NCBI GenBank assembly: GCA_029238215.1
Contig: JAQWGN010000009.1
Span: forward strand, 31,135-95,134
Origin: Flavobacteriaceae bacterium
Lineage (GTDB): Bacteria; Bacteroidota; Bacteroidia; Flavobacteriales; Flavobacteriaceae
DNA length: 64,000 bases
Direction of reading: 5' to 3'
The position numbers and the translations under genes are program-made. This document shows positions 1 to 9,016 of this stretch, piece after piece. The stretch's first letter is position 1; every line of letters begins with the position of its first letter. The notes under the pieces are model-generated. The model was not told the origin of the DNA. It worked only from the letters and a program-made list of their open reading frames with translations, and did no database searches.

Positions 1-984
1 TGGCGTAAGGGTGTGAAAAAACTCATGTGATACCACGTCGGTTAAATACGTTTTTAAAGACTCTTTATCAATGCCTTCAAAAAACACAACCGTTGTAGAC
101 GTGTGATGTTCCAATGCTCCTTGTACTCCACCGTAATGCTGCAATTCTTCCATACTCATAAGAAGTAAAAGAATGTCGTAGCTCTTAGTGTTATTGGCCG
201 CTCCTAAAAATGCTTTTTGTGCCGACATCATGTCCACCAAAGTTTGTTTAAAATCTTCTGCATTATGAGCTCCTGTAGGCGAATAAACGGCCAGGCTTAC
301 TTCTATATCATCTACTTTAAATGAAATGCTGTTTTCTTCTGAAAACAAGATAGGGTCGTCAATAATGTTAAAGTACCGCTTTGCAAAAAACACGTCTTTA
401 GTAGGGCTGTGACTTACCGATTGTAAGGAAGAAAATGGCACTAAATCTTCAGGAGAATCAATCGAAAGTCGGTACGACCATTCTTTTCCTCCATCAAAAT
501 AGCCAACCATTCCATGAAGGTTGAGTAAGAAAACTTCATCTTTCTCAATTTTAGTCCCCCCCATTGGGTAAATTTCTTTACCGTCTTCGCTGTCAAAGGT
601 GTCGTCTATTAGGTATGATATACGATCTAATTTTTTACCCTCAGAAATTTTCCATGTGTTTTTGTTTTCTCGAACCACTTCTAACAACTGGTTGTCGTTA
701 TCAAACGCCTTAAAGTCAGTTACAAAGCGTCCAAAGTTTGAGTATTCATAGGTTCCAGGAATAACGCTAGGCATATAAAAAATCACTTCTCCTTTTGGAA
801 ATGGCATTGGATCTAAAGAAACAACAAGTCTGTCGTCAACAACATTGTTTAAATCAATATGTGTTTCAATGATTTTCGTTTTCTTGTTAGCAGTATCATT
901 CGTACGGAGTGTTGCGCATCCTTGCAACAGCAACAAACCTGCAAAAAGAGCTAATAGGTGATTCTTAAAGCTATAGAAATTCAT
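1..984 (-). CDS. M61 family peptidase lipoprotein (3' end outside window)
   Basis: Missing from the ORF track because it runs off the left edge; I translated it from the ATG at 984 and the frame stays open for 328 codons to base 1. Residues 1-23 form a signal peptide ending in the lipobox LLLQGC, so the protein should be lipid-anchored in the envelope. The last visible residues are HEFFHTLTP, which contain the HExxH zinc motif (about H320 to H324) in the form used by M61 glycyl-aminopeptidase-like proteins. The preceding region is the beta-rich N-terminal domain expected of this family. The C-terminal catalytic remainder and any PDZ domain lie outside. It starts about 90 bp downstream of hisIE on the same strand, but its role is unrelated to histidine synthesis. 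Family call fairly sure, substrate unknown. Confidence 0.85.
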   Translation of the reverse strand, partial: MNFYSFKNHLLALFAGLLLLQGCATLRTNDTANKKTKIIETHIDLNNVVDDRLVVSLDPMPFPKGEVIFYMPSVIPGTYEYSNFGRFVTDFKAFDNDNQLLEVVRENKNTWKISEGKKLDRISYLIDDTFDSEDGKEIYPMGGTKIEKDEVFLLNLHGMVGYFDGGKEWSYRLSIDSPEDLVPFSSLQSVSHSPTKDVFFAKRYFNIIDDPILFSEENSISFKVDDIEVSLAVYSPTGAHNAEDFKQTLVDMMSAQKAFLGAANNTKSYDILLLLMSMEELQHYGGVQGALEHHTSTTVVFFEGIDKESLKTYLTDVVSHEFFHTLTP

Positions 985-1051
985 AACATCATGTATTAAA
1001 AGTGAGATTTAGGTTTTATAATGGCAATAAGTAGAAAAACGACTAAAACCG

Positions 1052-1071
1052 TTTTATATTACAATATAAAA
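1052..1071. other. AT-only inverted repeat between hisIE and the M61 gene
   Basis: TTTTATATT and AATATAAAA form perfect 9-bp arms separated by two bases, just after the hisIE stop. On the minus strand the T run lies before the hairpin rather than after it, so it is not a standard intrinsic terminator. It may still weaken read-through or protect an RNA 3' end. Function unproven. Confidence 0.3.
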
Positions 1072-1075
1072 AAAA

Positions 1076-1669
1076 TTAATGGCGTTTTTCCAAAACACCA
1101 ACTACATCTTGCAGGCTATATCCTTTTGCTTGCAACAAAATTAGGTAGTGAAACAACAAGTCAGCACTCTCGTTTAAAAACAAGTTTTCGTTGTTGTCCT
1201 TTGCCTCAATTACGGTTTCAACAGCTTCTTCTCCTACTTTTTGAGCAATTTTATTAATGCCTTCAGCAAACAAACTGGCCACATAACTCTTTTCTGTGGG
1301 GTTATTTTTTCGGTTTTCAATAATCCCTTCCAAAGCAGAAAGAAAGCCATAAGAAGGCTTGTTTGCCTCATTCCAGCAGGTATCACTACCCGTGTGACAG
1401 GTTGGTCCTTTTGGATTGGCCTGAATTAGTAGGGTGTCGCTATCACAATCTACCGCCATAGAAACCAATTCGAGTACATGACCACTTTCCTCCCCTTTTG
1501 TCCAAAGGCGATTTTTACTTCGACTGAAAAAGGTAACTTGTTTAGAATCGTTGGTTTTAGCTACGGCATCGGCATTCATATAACCAAGCATCAATACCTG
1601 TTTGGTATTCGCATCTTGCACTATAGCAGGAACTAGTCCGTCTGGGTGTTTGGTATAATCTAATGTCAT
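1076..1669 (-). CDS. hisIE: HisIE, phosphoribosyl-AMP cyclohydrolase / phosphoribosyl-ATP pyrophosphatase
   Basis: Bifunctional enzyme for steps 2 and 3 of histidine synthesis: it hydrolyses PR-ATP to PR-AMP and then opens the adenine ring. The N-terminal HisI half (about residues 1-105) shows the metal-binding DCDSD stretch (D74-D78) and the zinc cysteines in CHTGSDTCW (C91, C98). The C-terminal half (about 110-197) is the helical HisE domain with [12 protein letters not shown]. Length of 197 aa is normal for the fusion. It is the last gene of the his operon and overlaps hisF by 4 bp (ATGA), indicating translational coupling. Expected to follow the hisG attenuator. Confidence 0.97.
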   Translation of the reverse strand: MTLDYTKHPDGLVPAIVQDANTKQVLMLGYMNADAVAKTNDSKQVTFFSRSKNRLWTKGEESGHVLELVSMAVDCDSDTLLIQANPKGPTCHTGSDTCWNEANKPSYGFLSALEGIIENRKNNPTEKSYVASLFAEGINKIAQKVGEEAVETVIEAKDNNENLFLNESADLLFHYLILLQAKGYSLQDVVGVLEKRH

Positions 1670-2418
1670 CGTACAGGGATTTTATGTTGCTGTAAATATG
1701 TTTTTAATGTAGGGATACTAATTTCTTTAAAATGGAAGACACTCGCTGCAAGGGCCGCATCGGCATTTCCAAGGGCAAAGGTATCAACAAAATGATTCAT
1801 CGTCCCTGCACCGCCCGAAGCAATTATAGGAACTTGAACCAATTTACTCAATTCGTTTAATGCAGTATTGGCAAAACCTTGTTTGGTACCATCGTGATCC
1901 ATCGAAGTAAATAAGAGTTCACCAGCTCCGCGTTCTACCGCTTCTTTTGCCCATTCAAACAACCGGCGTTCTGTTGGAACCTTGCCACCAACTAAGTGAA
2001 CAATCCATTCGCCATTAAGCTGCTTGGCATCTATGGCCACAACAATACATTGTGTTCCGAAGCGTTGTGCCAACTCACGTATTAATTCTGGACGGCGTAC
2101 GGCCGATGAATTAATCGAAACCTTATCGGCTCCATTGTCTAATAAAACTCCAACATCTTCTACCGAGCTAATCCCACCACCAACCGTAAATGGAATATCA
2201 ATTGCACGGGCAACATCACGTACCATTTTGGCAAGGGTTTTCCGCTTTTCTTCAGAAGCAGAGATGTCTAAAAACACCAATTCATCGGCACCTTCTTCTG
2301 CATACCGACTAGCAAGTTCAACGGGGTCTCCCGCATCACGAAGGGATACAAAATTTACGCCCTTTACCGTACGACCATCTTTAATGTCTAAACACGGAAT
2401 GATACGTTTTGTAAGCAT
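1666..2418 (-). CDS. hisF: HisF, imidazole glycerol phosphate synthase cyclase subunit
   Basis: A (beta/alpha)8-barrel that uses ammonia delivered by HisH to close the imidazole ring, giving IGP plus AICAR. The opening [12 protein letters not shown] carries the catalytic Asp (D11), and the second catalytic Asp is in VVAIDAK near residue 130. Phosphate-binding loops VGGGI and ASGGAG are present. 250 aa is the usual length. It lies one base after the hisA stop and overlaps hisIE. Partner HisH is encoded two genes upstream in the same operon. Confidence 0.98.
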   Translation of the reverse strand: MLTKRIIPCLDIKDGRTVKGVNFVSLRDAGDPVELASRYAEEGADELVFLDISASEEKRKTLAKMVRDVARAIDIPFTVGGGISSVEDVGVLLDNGADKVSINSSAVRRPELIRELAQRFGTQCIVVAIDAKQLNGEWIVHLVGGKVPTERRLFEWAKEAVERGAGELLFTSMDHDGTKQGFANTALNELSKLVQVPIIASGGAGTMNHFVDTFALGNADAALAASVFHFKEISIPTLKTYLQQHKIPVR

Positions 2419-2419
2419 G

Positions 2420-3148
2420 TTATTGTTGTTCAGATTGATAACGTTCTAATTCTTTTAATGAAATATTCCCTTCGTAAATAGCCTTTCCAATGATAGCAGC
2501 CGTGCAACCCAGTTCTTCCAACTGATAAAGGTCATCGAGTGTAGTAACCCCCCCAGAAGCAATAAGACAGATTTCGTCAATTTCATCCAATAGCTCATAA
2601 TACAGTTCTAGTGATGGACCTGCAAGCATGCCATCTTTCGCAACATCTGTACATAAAACATCGCTAAACCCTTTTTGAATATAGTCTTTTACAAAATCAA
2701 TTACGTCTATGCCCGAATCTTGTTCCCAACCATGCGTAGCAATACGACGGTTTTTGGCATCTGCACCCAAAATAAGCTTTTCAGCACCATAAACACCCAA
2801 CCATTCCAAAACCAATTCGGGGCTACTAACTGCAATACTCCCTAAAGTAACTTGGGAAGCCCCACAATCAAAAGCGATTTTTAAATCTTCAGCCGATTTA
2901 ATGCCACCACCAAAATCTACATGAAGACTCGTTTTTGTAGCAATGGTTTCTAAAACCTTCGCATTTACAATATGCTTATCTCGTGCGCCATCAAGATCAA
3001 CAACATGAACATGGGTGAGGCCAGCGCCTTCAAAAGCTTTGGCAACTTCTACAGGAGACTCGCTATACACCTTCTTGGTGTCGTAATCTCCCTTAGTTAA
3101 TCGAACGCACTGACCATTAATAATATCTATTGCTGGAACTAAAATCAT
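2420..3148 (-). CDS. hisA: HisA, ProFAR isomerase
   Basis: Amadori isomerase that converts ProFAR to PRFAR, a half-barrel-duplicated TIM barrel related to HisF. The N-terminal PAIDIINGQ holds the catalytic Asp (D8), and the second catalytic Asp is in [10 protein letters not shown]. Gly-rich phosphate loops DFGGGIK and IASGGV are visible. The 242 aa length is typical. The ATG overlaps the hisH stop by 4 bp, and hisF follows after one base, so HisH, HisA and HisF are made as a coupled block. Confidence 0.98.
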   Translation of the reverse strand: MILVPAIDIINGQCVRLTKGDYDTKKVYSESPVEVAKAFEGAGLTHVHVVDLDGARDKHIVNAKVLETIATKTSLHVDFGGGIKSAEDLKIAFDCGASQVTLGSIAVSSPELVLEWLGVYGAEKLILGADAKNRRIATHGWEQDSGIDVIDFVKDYIQKGFSDVLCTDVAKDGMLAGPSLELYYELLDEIDEICLIASGGVTTLDDLYQLEELGCTAAIIGKAIYEGNISLKELERYQSEQQ

Positions 3149-3723
3149 ATTGCAAGAAAGTTTTTTAATAATTGAGCACCCATTTCACCACTTTTTTCTG
3201 GGTGAAATTGAGTGCCATAAAAATTGTTTTTAGCTAAAGCAGCAGCAAAGGGTATTCCATACGTACAGCTTCCTACGGTGTTTCCGTTTGATTTTGCATA
3301 ATAACTATGTACCAAATAAAAATGGCTGTTTTGAGGGATACCCCCAAACAGTACACCCGCTCCCTCAACTGTATTCCAGCCCATATGCGGTACGTTTAGA
3401 TTCGTGTCAAATCGAACTACATCAGTATCGAATATGCCCAATCCTTTGGTGTTTCCTTCCGCCGTACGGTTACACATCAATTGCATCCCTAAACAAATCC
3501 CCAAGACAGGTTGTGTAAGGGTTGGAATAAGCGTGTCTAACCCACTAGAAATCAATTTTTCCATAGCCGTACTTGCTTCGCCAACTCCAGGGAATATTAC
3601 ATGTGCAGCTTCTCGAATAACATTGGCGTTATTGGTTAAAACTGCCGTGGTCCCTAATCGCTCCAATGCAAATTTTATGCTTTGGATATTTCCAGCACCA
3701 TAATCAATAATGACTACACTCAT
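3145..3723 (-). CDS. hisH: HisH, imidazole glycerol phosphate synthase glutaminase subunit
   Basis: Class I glutamine amidotransferase that supplies ammonia to HisF. The nucleophile is C77 in GICLGMQL, and the His/Glu pair is in FHPEKSG near the C-terminus. The oxyanion-region FPGVG motif is present. 192 aa is the family norm. It overlaps hisB by 4 bp upstream and hisA by 4 bp downstream. The ORFs on the plus strand over this gene are shadows. Confidence 0.98.
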   Translation of the reverse strand: MSVVIIDYGAGNIQSIKFALERLGTTAVLTNNANVIREAAHVIFPGVGEASTAMEKLISSGLDTLIPTLTQPVLGICLGMQLMCNRTAEGNTKGLGIFDTDVVRFDTNLNVPHMGWNTVEGAGVLFGGIPQNSHFYLVHSYYAKSNGNTVGSCTYGIPFAAALAKNNFYGTQFHPEKSGEMGAQLLKNFLAI

Positions 3724-4844
3724 AATTGTCCTTTGGTAGAGGGTAAAACTAGTTTTTCTGGATCACGTTTAATGGCAACCTTAATAGCCTTAGCAAATGC
3801 CTTAAATATTGCTTCTATTTTGTGGTGTTCATTGTGCCCTTCAGCCTTAATGTTCAGATTTGCCTTTGCACCATCTGCAAAAGATTTAAAGAAGTGAAAA
3901 AACATTTCTGATGGCATTTTGCCAATCATTTCACGCTTAAACTTTGCATCCCACATCAGCCAAGCACGCCCGCCAAAATCAATGGCAACTTGCGCAAGGC
4001 AATCATCCATTGGCAAGCAAAATCCATAACGCTCAATGCCTAGCTTATCCCCTAAGGCCATGCCAAAGGCTTCGCCTAATGCAATGGCAGTATCTTCAAT
4101 GGTGTGGTGCTCATCTACTTCAAGATCACCTTTTGTTCTTAGCTCAATGTCAATTCCTCCGTGACGTGCCAACTGATCTAGCATGTGATCAAAAAAGGCA
4201 ATTCCAGTATCAATACTACTCACTCCAGTTCCATCAAGATTCAATGAAATCTCAATGGCTGTTTCCTTTGTTTTTCGATTGTGTTCAATACGCCTTCCGC
4301 CCGCCTTTAATAAGGTATAAATGGCATCCCAATTATTGGTTTTTAACACGATGGTTTTTTCCAACTCTTTGGTGGTTTCTTCTGAAAACCGTGTGTCGTA
4401 TTGCAAGCAAATACCCTGTGCTCCAAGATTCTTTGCAAGTTGCATATCAGTCATTCTATCTCCAATAACAAATGAATTGGCGATATCATAGGCTGGATTA
4501 TCCATATATGCTTTTAACATTCCCGTGTTCGGCTTGCGTGTTGGTGCGTTTTCTTCTGGAAGGCTTTTGTCAATAAAGATTTGATCAAAAGCAATCCCCT
4601 CATTTTTTAGAGCCGTCATCAAAAAATTGTGCGTGGGTAAAAACGTGTCTTCTGGAAAACTAGCAGTACCCAATCCATCTTGATTGGTTACCATCACTAG
4701 TTCAAAGTCAAGTTCTTTGGCAATCCGCCCAAGATATTGAAAGACACCAGGATAAAATTCTAGTTTATCGATAGCATCCAATTGATAATCCTTTGGCTCC
4801 AGCGCTAAGGTTCCGTCTCGATCAATAAATAATACTCTTTTCAT
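3720..4844 (-). CDS. hisB: HisB, histidinol-phosphatase / imidazoleglycerol-phosphate dehydratase
   Basis: Bifunctional enzyme. The N-terminal HAD phosphatase (about 1-170) starts with FIDRDGTL, with D8 as nucleophile and D10 as acid/base. The C-terminal IGPD domain (about 180-374) has the His-rich manganese sites [16 protein letters not shown] and [11 protein letters not shown]. In E. coli HisB the phosphatase domain has a Cys/His zinc loop before the RKP motif; here that loop reads [11 protein letters not shown] and contains no Cys, so it should not bind structural zinc. I believe this is common in Bacteroidota. Coupled by 4-bp overlaps to hisC and hisH. Confidence 0.97.
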   Translation of the reverse strand: MKRVLFIDRDGTLALEPKDYQLDAIDKLEFYPGVFQYLGRIAKELDFELVMVTNQDGLGTASFPEDTFLPTHNFLMTALKNEGIAFDQIFIDKSLPEENAPTRKPNTGMLKAYMDNPAYDIANSFVIGDRMTDMQLAKNLGAQGICLQYDTRFSEETTKELEKTIVLKTNNWDAIYTLLKAGGRRIEHNRKTKETAIEISLNLDGTGVSSIDTGIAFFDHMLDQLARHGGIDIELRTKGDLEVDEHHTIEDTAIALGEAFGMALGDKLGIERYGFCLPMDDCLAQVAIDFGGRAWLMWDAKFKREMIGKMPSEMFFHFFKSFADGAKANLNIKAEGHNEHHKIEAIFKAFAKAIKVAIKRDPEKLVLPSTKGQL

Positions 4845-5893
4845 AATTGTAATGATTTACACGCAGCAATAAGTAGGTCATTTTCTTTAGGCGTTCCAAC
4901 ACTAATTCTTAGGGTGTTCTCGCAATTTTTCTGAGATGATCTGTCTCGAACAACGATATGTTGATTGAGTAAATCCGTATACCTTTTTTTAGCATCATCT
5001 ACTCGAATAAGTAAAAAATTGGCATCAGATGGGAAGATCTGTTTAATCCATGCTACAGAACGCAGTTCATCATCAAGGCGCTTGCGTTCAGCGATTAATG
5101 ATTCGATTTGCGTTTGGTATGTTTTTGTGTCTTTAAGTGCTTCGATAGCATTTTGCTGACTTAACGTATTGATGTTGTAAGGCGGCTTGATGTTGTGCAG
5201 CAATTGTATGATTTCGGGACGCGCAATGGCAATACCTAGACGCAATCCTGCTAATCCAAATGCTTTTGATAGTGTCTGTGTAACAATGAGTTGCGGATAT
5301 TCATTTAAAGTAGTACTCCAGCTATTTACACTGGTGAAATCAATATAGGCCTCATCGATTACCACAACCCCTTCAAAGCCTCCTAAAAGAGTCTTTATGT
5401 CGTTTTCTTTAAACAGATTTCCACTAGGGTTATTAGGACTGCAAAAGAATAATGCTTTTGTATTGGGTTTTACCGCTTTAAGAATCGCTGCTGTATTGAG
5501 TTGAAAATCTTCATTGAGCGGTACTTCCGATATTGCCACGCCATTAATATTTGCCAAAACAGCATACATGCCATAGGTTGGAGGCATCAGTAATACTTCG
5601 TCTTTATTTGGCGTACAAAATGCCCTAAAAATCAGATCTAAGATTTCATCGCTGCCATTTCCAATAAGCAGTTGGTTTGTTTCACAGCCACGCAATGAGG
5701 CAATAACATTTTTAAGAGCTGCTTGATTTGGATCAGGATAACGATTAACCGATGAGGGGTACGGGTTTTCATTGGCATCCAAAAAGGTCCACTCCCCTTC
5801 CGTTGCGGTAAAGGTATCTCTAGCCGAAGTATACGGCTTAAGCGCAAGCATTTCAGCTCGAGCCCATTTTTTGATGTCAAACGGCTTAGTCAT
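4841..5893 (-). CDS. hisC: HisC, histidinol-phosphate aminotransferase
   Basis: PLP-dependent fold-type I aminotransferase that makes histidinol phosphate from imidazole acetol phosphate and glutamate. The cofactor lysine is K210 in [14 protein letters not shown]. The substrate/PLP motifs NENPYP, GNGSDE and CSPNNPSGN are all present. 350 aa is normal. The start ATG overlaps the end of hisD by 8 bp, and the hisB ATG overlaps its stop. Confidence 0.98.
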   Translation of the reverse strand: MTKPFDIKKWARAEMLALKPYTSARDTFTATEGEWTFLDANENPYPSSVNRYPDPNQAALKNVIASLRGCETNQLLIGNGSDEILDLIFRAFCTPNKDEVLLMPPTYGMYAVLANINGVAISEVPLNEDFQLNTAAILKAVKPNTKALFFCSPNNPSGNLFKENDIKTLLGGFEGVVVIDEAYIDFTSVNSWSTTLNEYPQLIVTQTLSKAFGLAGLRLGIAIARPEIIQLLHNIKPPYNINTLSQQNAIEALKDTKTYQTQIESLIAERKRLDDELRSVAWIKQIFPSDANFLLIRVDDAKKRYTDLLNQHIVVRDRSSQKNCENTLRISVGTPKENDLLIAACKSLQL

Positions 5894-7172
5894 TATTCAA
5901 ATCATTTAATCGAAGCGTAACCGCATTTTTGTGTGCATAAAGCCCTTCAGCTTCAGCCATAGCTTCAATGTGTGGCCCTAATTGTTGTATTCCTTTAGCA
6001 CTTATACGTTGGTAGGTAATTGCCTTTAAAAAGGCGTCCAAATTCACGCCGCTGTACTGCTTTGTGTATCCATTTGTAGGAAGTGTGTGATTTGTTCCAG
6101 AAGCATAATCCCCAGCACTTTCGGGTGTATAATTCCCAATAAATACCGATCCAGCGTTTGCGACACCATCCACAAAAAAGGATTCGTTTTCTACACAAAC
6201 GATATAGTGTTCAGGACCGTATTCATTAATAAATGCAAGCGCTGTGGATTCCTCATCAAAATAAACAATCAACGAGTTTTCTAGTGCAACTTTTGCAAGA
6301 TCTTTTCTTGGTAGTTCTTCGAGTTGTCGTGTGATTTCTGTTTCAACACGATCTCCAAAATCTTTAGACGTTGTAACCAAAATCACTTGGCTGTCTTTAC
6401 CGTGTTCGGCCTGAGAAAGTAGGTCGGCAGCCACATATTTTGGATTTGCTGAATTATCTGCAACGACCAACAACTCTGATGGCCCAGCAGGCATATCAAT
6501 AGCCGTCTGATATTGAGTAGCTTTTTGCTTGGCCACAGTTACATATTGATTTCCAGGACCGAATATTTTATAGACTTTAGGAATAGTTTCCGTTCCAAAT
6601 GTAAGGGCGGCAATTGCTTGAATACCGCCAACTTGTGCCACTATGTTTATCCCGCATTTATACGCAGCATATCGGATGGCAGCAGGAATGCCGTTTTCGC
6701 TTGGAGGTGTGCAGAGTACAATTTGATTACAACCCGCAATTTGAGCAGGAATCGCTAGCATTAACGCTGTTGAAAACAACGGTGCTGTACCTCCCGGAAT
6801 ATAAATCCCTACTTTATCGATTGGTTTTTTAGTTTGCCAACAATCAACACCTTCTTGGGTACTAATACGAACCGTAGGTGTTTGCTGCGCTTTGTGGAAT
6901 GCAAAAATATTAGCGTATGCTACATCGATAGCCTCAACTAATTCTTTAGGCAACTCGTCTTTAGCGGTTGTCAAAAGATCTTGATTTACAATAAGAGCAT
7001 CTGGGGAAACCTTATCAAATGCTAAACTGTATTTTGCAAGAGCTTCATCACCACTTTTACTAACGGCAGCAAAGACCTCATTTACAAGAGGCTCAATCGC
7101 GCTAAAATCTGCGGTTGGACGTTCTGTGAGTTTTGACCACAGCGAAGGATCCGGATTAAGTATACGTCTCAT
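5886..7172 (-). CDS. hisD: HisD, histidinol dehydrogenase
   Basis: Zinc-dependent NAD enzyme that oxidises histidinol twice to histidine, the last step of the pathway. Recognisable blocks are YIPGGTAPLFSTALM, FGPGNQYVTVAK, DMPAGPSELLVVAD, LLSQAEHGKDSQ (zinc ligands) and NEYGPEHYI. 428 aa is the usual length. The ATG overlaps the hisG stop by one base. This is the second gene of the operon, as in most bacterial his operons. Confidence 0.98.
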   Translation of the reverse strand: MRRILNPDPSLWSKLTERPTADFSAIEPLVNEVFAAVSKSGDEALAKYSLAFDKVSPDALIVNQDLLTTAKDELPKELVEAIDVAYANIFAFHKAQQTPTVRISTQEGVDCWQTKKPIDKVGIYIPGGTAPLFSTALMLAIPAQIAGCNQIVLCTPPSENGIPAAIRYAAYKCGINIVAQVGGIQAIAALTFGTETIPKVYKIFGPGNQYVTVAKQKATQYQTAIDMPAGPSELLVVADNSANPKYVAADLLSQAEHGKDSQVILVTTSKDFGDRVETEITRQLEELPRKDLAKVALENSLIVYFDEESTALAFINEYGPEHYIVCVENESFFVDGVANAGSVFIGNYTPESAGDYASGTNHTLPTNGYTKQYSGVNLDAFLKAITYQRISAKGIQQLGPHIEAMAEAEGLYAHKNAVTLRLNDLNND

Positions 7173-8035
7173 TATTGTATAATTCGTTCAATAGGACAAA
7201 CTAAAATATCTCGAGCTCCTGCTGCTTTAAGCGCATCAACCATCTCCCAGAACGTGTTTTTATCAACTACCGAGTGTAACGAACTCCATCCCTCTTCAAC
7301 TAAGGGCATCACAGTTGGGCTTTTAAGCACTGGGAGTAGTGCAGAAATTGTATCAATAGCATCATTTGGAACATTCATAATAATATACCTTGAATTCTTT
7401 CCTGCCGAAACTGCTCTAATACGAAACAATAGCGTGTCAAGTAATTCTTGTTTTGCCACAGACAGACCTTGACCACTAACGAGAACTGCTTGTGAGGTAA
7501 ACAAAACTTCAACCTCTTTAAGGTTGTTTTTAAAAAGGGTCGACCCACTAGAAACAATATCACAAATGGCATCAGAAAGACCAATATTTGGTGCGATTTC
7601 TACCGAGCCATTAATGACGTGTAAGTCGGCTTTAATTCCCCATTCTGCCAAATACTTTTCTACAGTTTTTGGATAAGAAGTTGCGATTTTTTTACCAGCT
7701 AAATCTGATACACTCGTGTAAGTAGCCTCTTTGGGCACAGCAATAGAAACCCTACATTTTGAAAACCCTAAAGATTCTTGAGTAATAAGACCTTCTCCCT
7801 TTTCAACCAATAAATTCTCCCCGACAATAGCTAAATCCACAACGCCATCTCTAAGGTACTGTGGGATATCACCATTACGGAGGTAATAGAGTTCCATAGG
7901 GAAATTAGCGGCTGAAGTCTTAAGCTGATCTTTGCCATTATTTATAGAGATGCCACAATCCTTAAGTAATTTTAAAGATTCTTCATTAAGTCTTCCAGAC
8001 TTTTGAATGGCAATACGTATGTTTTCTTTCTTCAT
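7172..8035 (-). CDS. hisG: HisG, ATP phosphoribosyltransferase (long form)
   Basis: First, committed step: ATP plus PRPP gives PR-ATP. At 287 aa it is the long form, with a C-terminal regulatory domain (about residues 215-287) expected to bind histidine, so it does not need HisZ. The catalytic periplasmic-binding-like fold shows RIAIQKSGRL at the N-terminus and DIVSSGSTLFKNNL for the PRPP loop. The ATG lies 9 bases after the T run of the attenuator terminator (8044-8076), with little room for a conventional ribosome-binding site. Confidence 0.97.
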   Translation of the reverse strand: MKKENIRIAIQKSGRLNEESLKLLKDCGISINNGKDQLKTSAANFPMELYYLRNGDIPQYLRDGVVDLAIVGENLLVEKGEGLITQESLGFSKCRVSIAVPKEATYTSVSDLAGKKIATSYPKTVEKYLAEWGIKADLHVINGSVEIAPNIGLSDAICDIVSSGSTLFKNNLKEVEVLFTSQAVLVSGQGLSVAKQELLDTLLFRIRAVSAGKNSRYIIMNVPNDAIDTISALLPVLKSPTVMPLVEEGWSSLHSVVDKNTFWEMVDALKAAGARDILVCPIERIIQ

Positions 8036-8043
8036 AATTGATA

Positions 8044-8076
8044 CAAAAAAACCCGTTTGAGGTCATCAAACGGGTT
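8044..8076 (-). terminator. his operon attenuator terminator
   Basis: On the minus strand AACCCGTTTGA, loop TGACC and TCAAACGGGTT make a perfect 11-bp stem followed by a run of T, nine bases before the hisG ATG. A terminator between a leader and the first structural gene is the hallmark of attenuation. An alternative pairing is visible: the leader segment TCAAGCG (minus strand, 8112-8106) can pair for 7 bp, one G-U, with CGTTTGA in the 5' arm of the terminator, which would act as an antiterminator. Confidence 0.88.
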
Positions 8077-8099
8077 AGACGGTTAAATATACACCACAA

Positions 8100-8153
8100 C
8101 TAGCTCGCTTGAAACGAAATATTTGAATGGTGATGTATATATATGTTTTTCAT
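8100..8153 (-). CDS. hisL: his leader peptide (HisL-type), MKNIYIHHHSNISFQAS
   Basis: A 17-codon ORF starting ATG AAA AAC and ending TAG, too short for the ORF track. It contains three consecutive His codons (CAT CAC CAT) and lies directly upstream of the attenuator terminator and hisG. The His-codon stretch ATATACATCAC can form 11 contiguous pairs (one wobble) with GTGGTGTATAT just after the stop codon. A ribosome stalled for lack of His-tRNA would leave the downstream TCAAGCG antiterminator segment free; a ribosome reaching the stop would cover it. The peptide need have no function itself. The composition, position and competing hairpins together make the call strong. Confidence 0.88.
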   Translation of the reverse strand: MKNIYIHHHSNISFQAS

Positions 8154-8159
8154 TAGAGT

Positions 8160-8167
8160 GCAAATAT
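8160..8167 (-). promoter_or_regulatory. Probable his operon -7 element
   Basis: On the minus strand GATATTTG matches the Bacteroidota -7 consensus TAnnTTTG at 7 of 8 positions, six bases upstream of the leader ATG. Transcription would then begin almost at the leader start codon. A convincing -33 TTTG is not seen. Confidence 0.4.
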
Positions 8168-8186
8168 CGGACTTTTTTTGAAAAGT

Positions 8187-9005
8187 TTACTGATTTCCTA
8201 AAATAAGTGGTAATCCATCTTTACCGCTACCAATAACAATTACTTTCGTATTGGGTGATTCAGATAATTTAATAGTTGCTTCAATCCCTTTATCCTTAAG
8301 AATATTGGTTGTCAGTGAAGCAGCTAAAATCCTGTTTGCATCAGCTTTTCCTTGCGCATCAATTCGTACTTTTTCAGCCTCTTTTCTAGCTTTTTCTAAT
8401 CGAAATTCATACTCTAATGACTCTTGTTCTTGAGTCAATTTACGCTGAATAGCTTCTTTAATTGACTTAGGAAGTGTCACATCACGCACTAAAACAGAAT
8501 TTAACTGCACATGTTGTGATTCTACCTTACGCTTAGTTTCTTCAAAAATCTCGTTTTGAATGGCGTCTCGTTTTGAAGAATACAATTGCTCAGGAGTGTA
8601 ACGTCCAATCACAGATCGGGCAACTGCACGAATTTCCGGAACAATAACGATACCAAGGTAGTTTTCTCCTTTAGTTTTGTGCAACATTCCAAGTTCATTA
8701 AGTTTTGGTTGATATAATACCGATACATCTAGGGAAATTTCAAGTCCGTTTGAAGAAAGCACACGCATGCTGCTCTCAAATTCTTCCTGTTGTTTGATGT
8801 TGTAAATGTACACACGATTCCATGGAGCAATAATATGAAACCCCTCACCCAATGGTGGCTCATCGGTTACAACACCTCCACCAAAGGTTTTAAACAATAC
8901 ACCAGCTTCACCATATCCAATATTTACAGATGATTTAGCGATAAAAATGATCGATACTAAAATAACGACTACAAGAGGTAGTCCGAGTTTTGGGAGTTTA
9001 TTCAT
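8187..9005 (-). CDS. SPFH/prohibitin-family membrane protein
   Basis: One N-terminal transmembrane segment (about residues 6-25) is followed by a Band 7/SPFH domain and a charged coiled coil (about 185-230, EYEFRLEKARKEAEKVRIDAQGK) of prohibitin type. The C-terminus is short and hydrophobic. Such proteins assemble into membrane rings, often with FtsH proteases, but no protease gene is nearby. It is the last gene of the HD-lpx-efp-sucD-fabG run, separated from fabG by about 11 bp. The his leader begins about 35 bp downstream. Family call sure, cellular role uncertain. Confidence 0.9.
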   Translation of the reverse strand: MNKLPKLGLPLVVVILVSIIFIAKSSVNIGYGEAGVLFKTFGGGVVTDEPPLGEGFHIIAPWNRVYIYNIKQQEEFESSMRVLSSNGLEISLDVSVLYQPKLNELGMLHKTKGENYLGIVIVPEIRAVARSVIGRYTPEQLYSSKRDAIQNEIFEETKRKVESQHVQLNSVLVRDVTLPKSIKEAIQRKLTQEQESLEYEFRLEKARKEAEKVRIDAQGKADANRILAASLTTNILKDKGIEATIKLSESPNTKVIVIGSGKDGLPLILGNQ

Positions 9006-9016
9006 AATTTAAAATT

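Noticed and set aside
3944-4468. 174-codon plus-strand ORF over hisB
   Set aside because: Antisense to the well-supported HisB. The Trp/Gln-rich translation is typical of a shadow frame.
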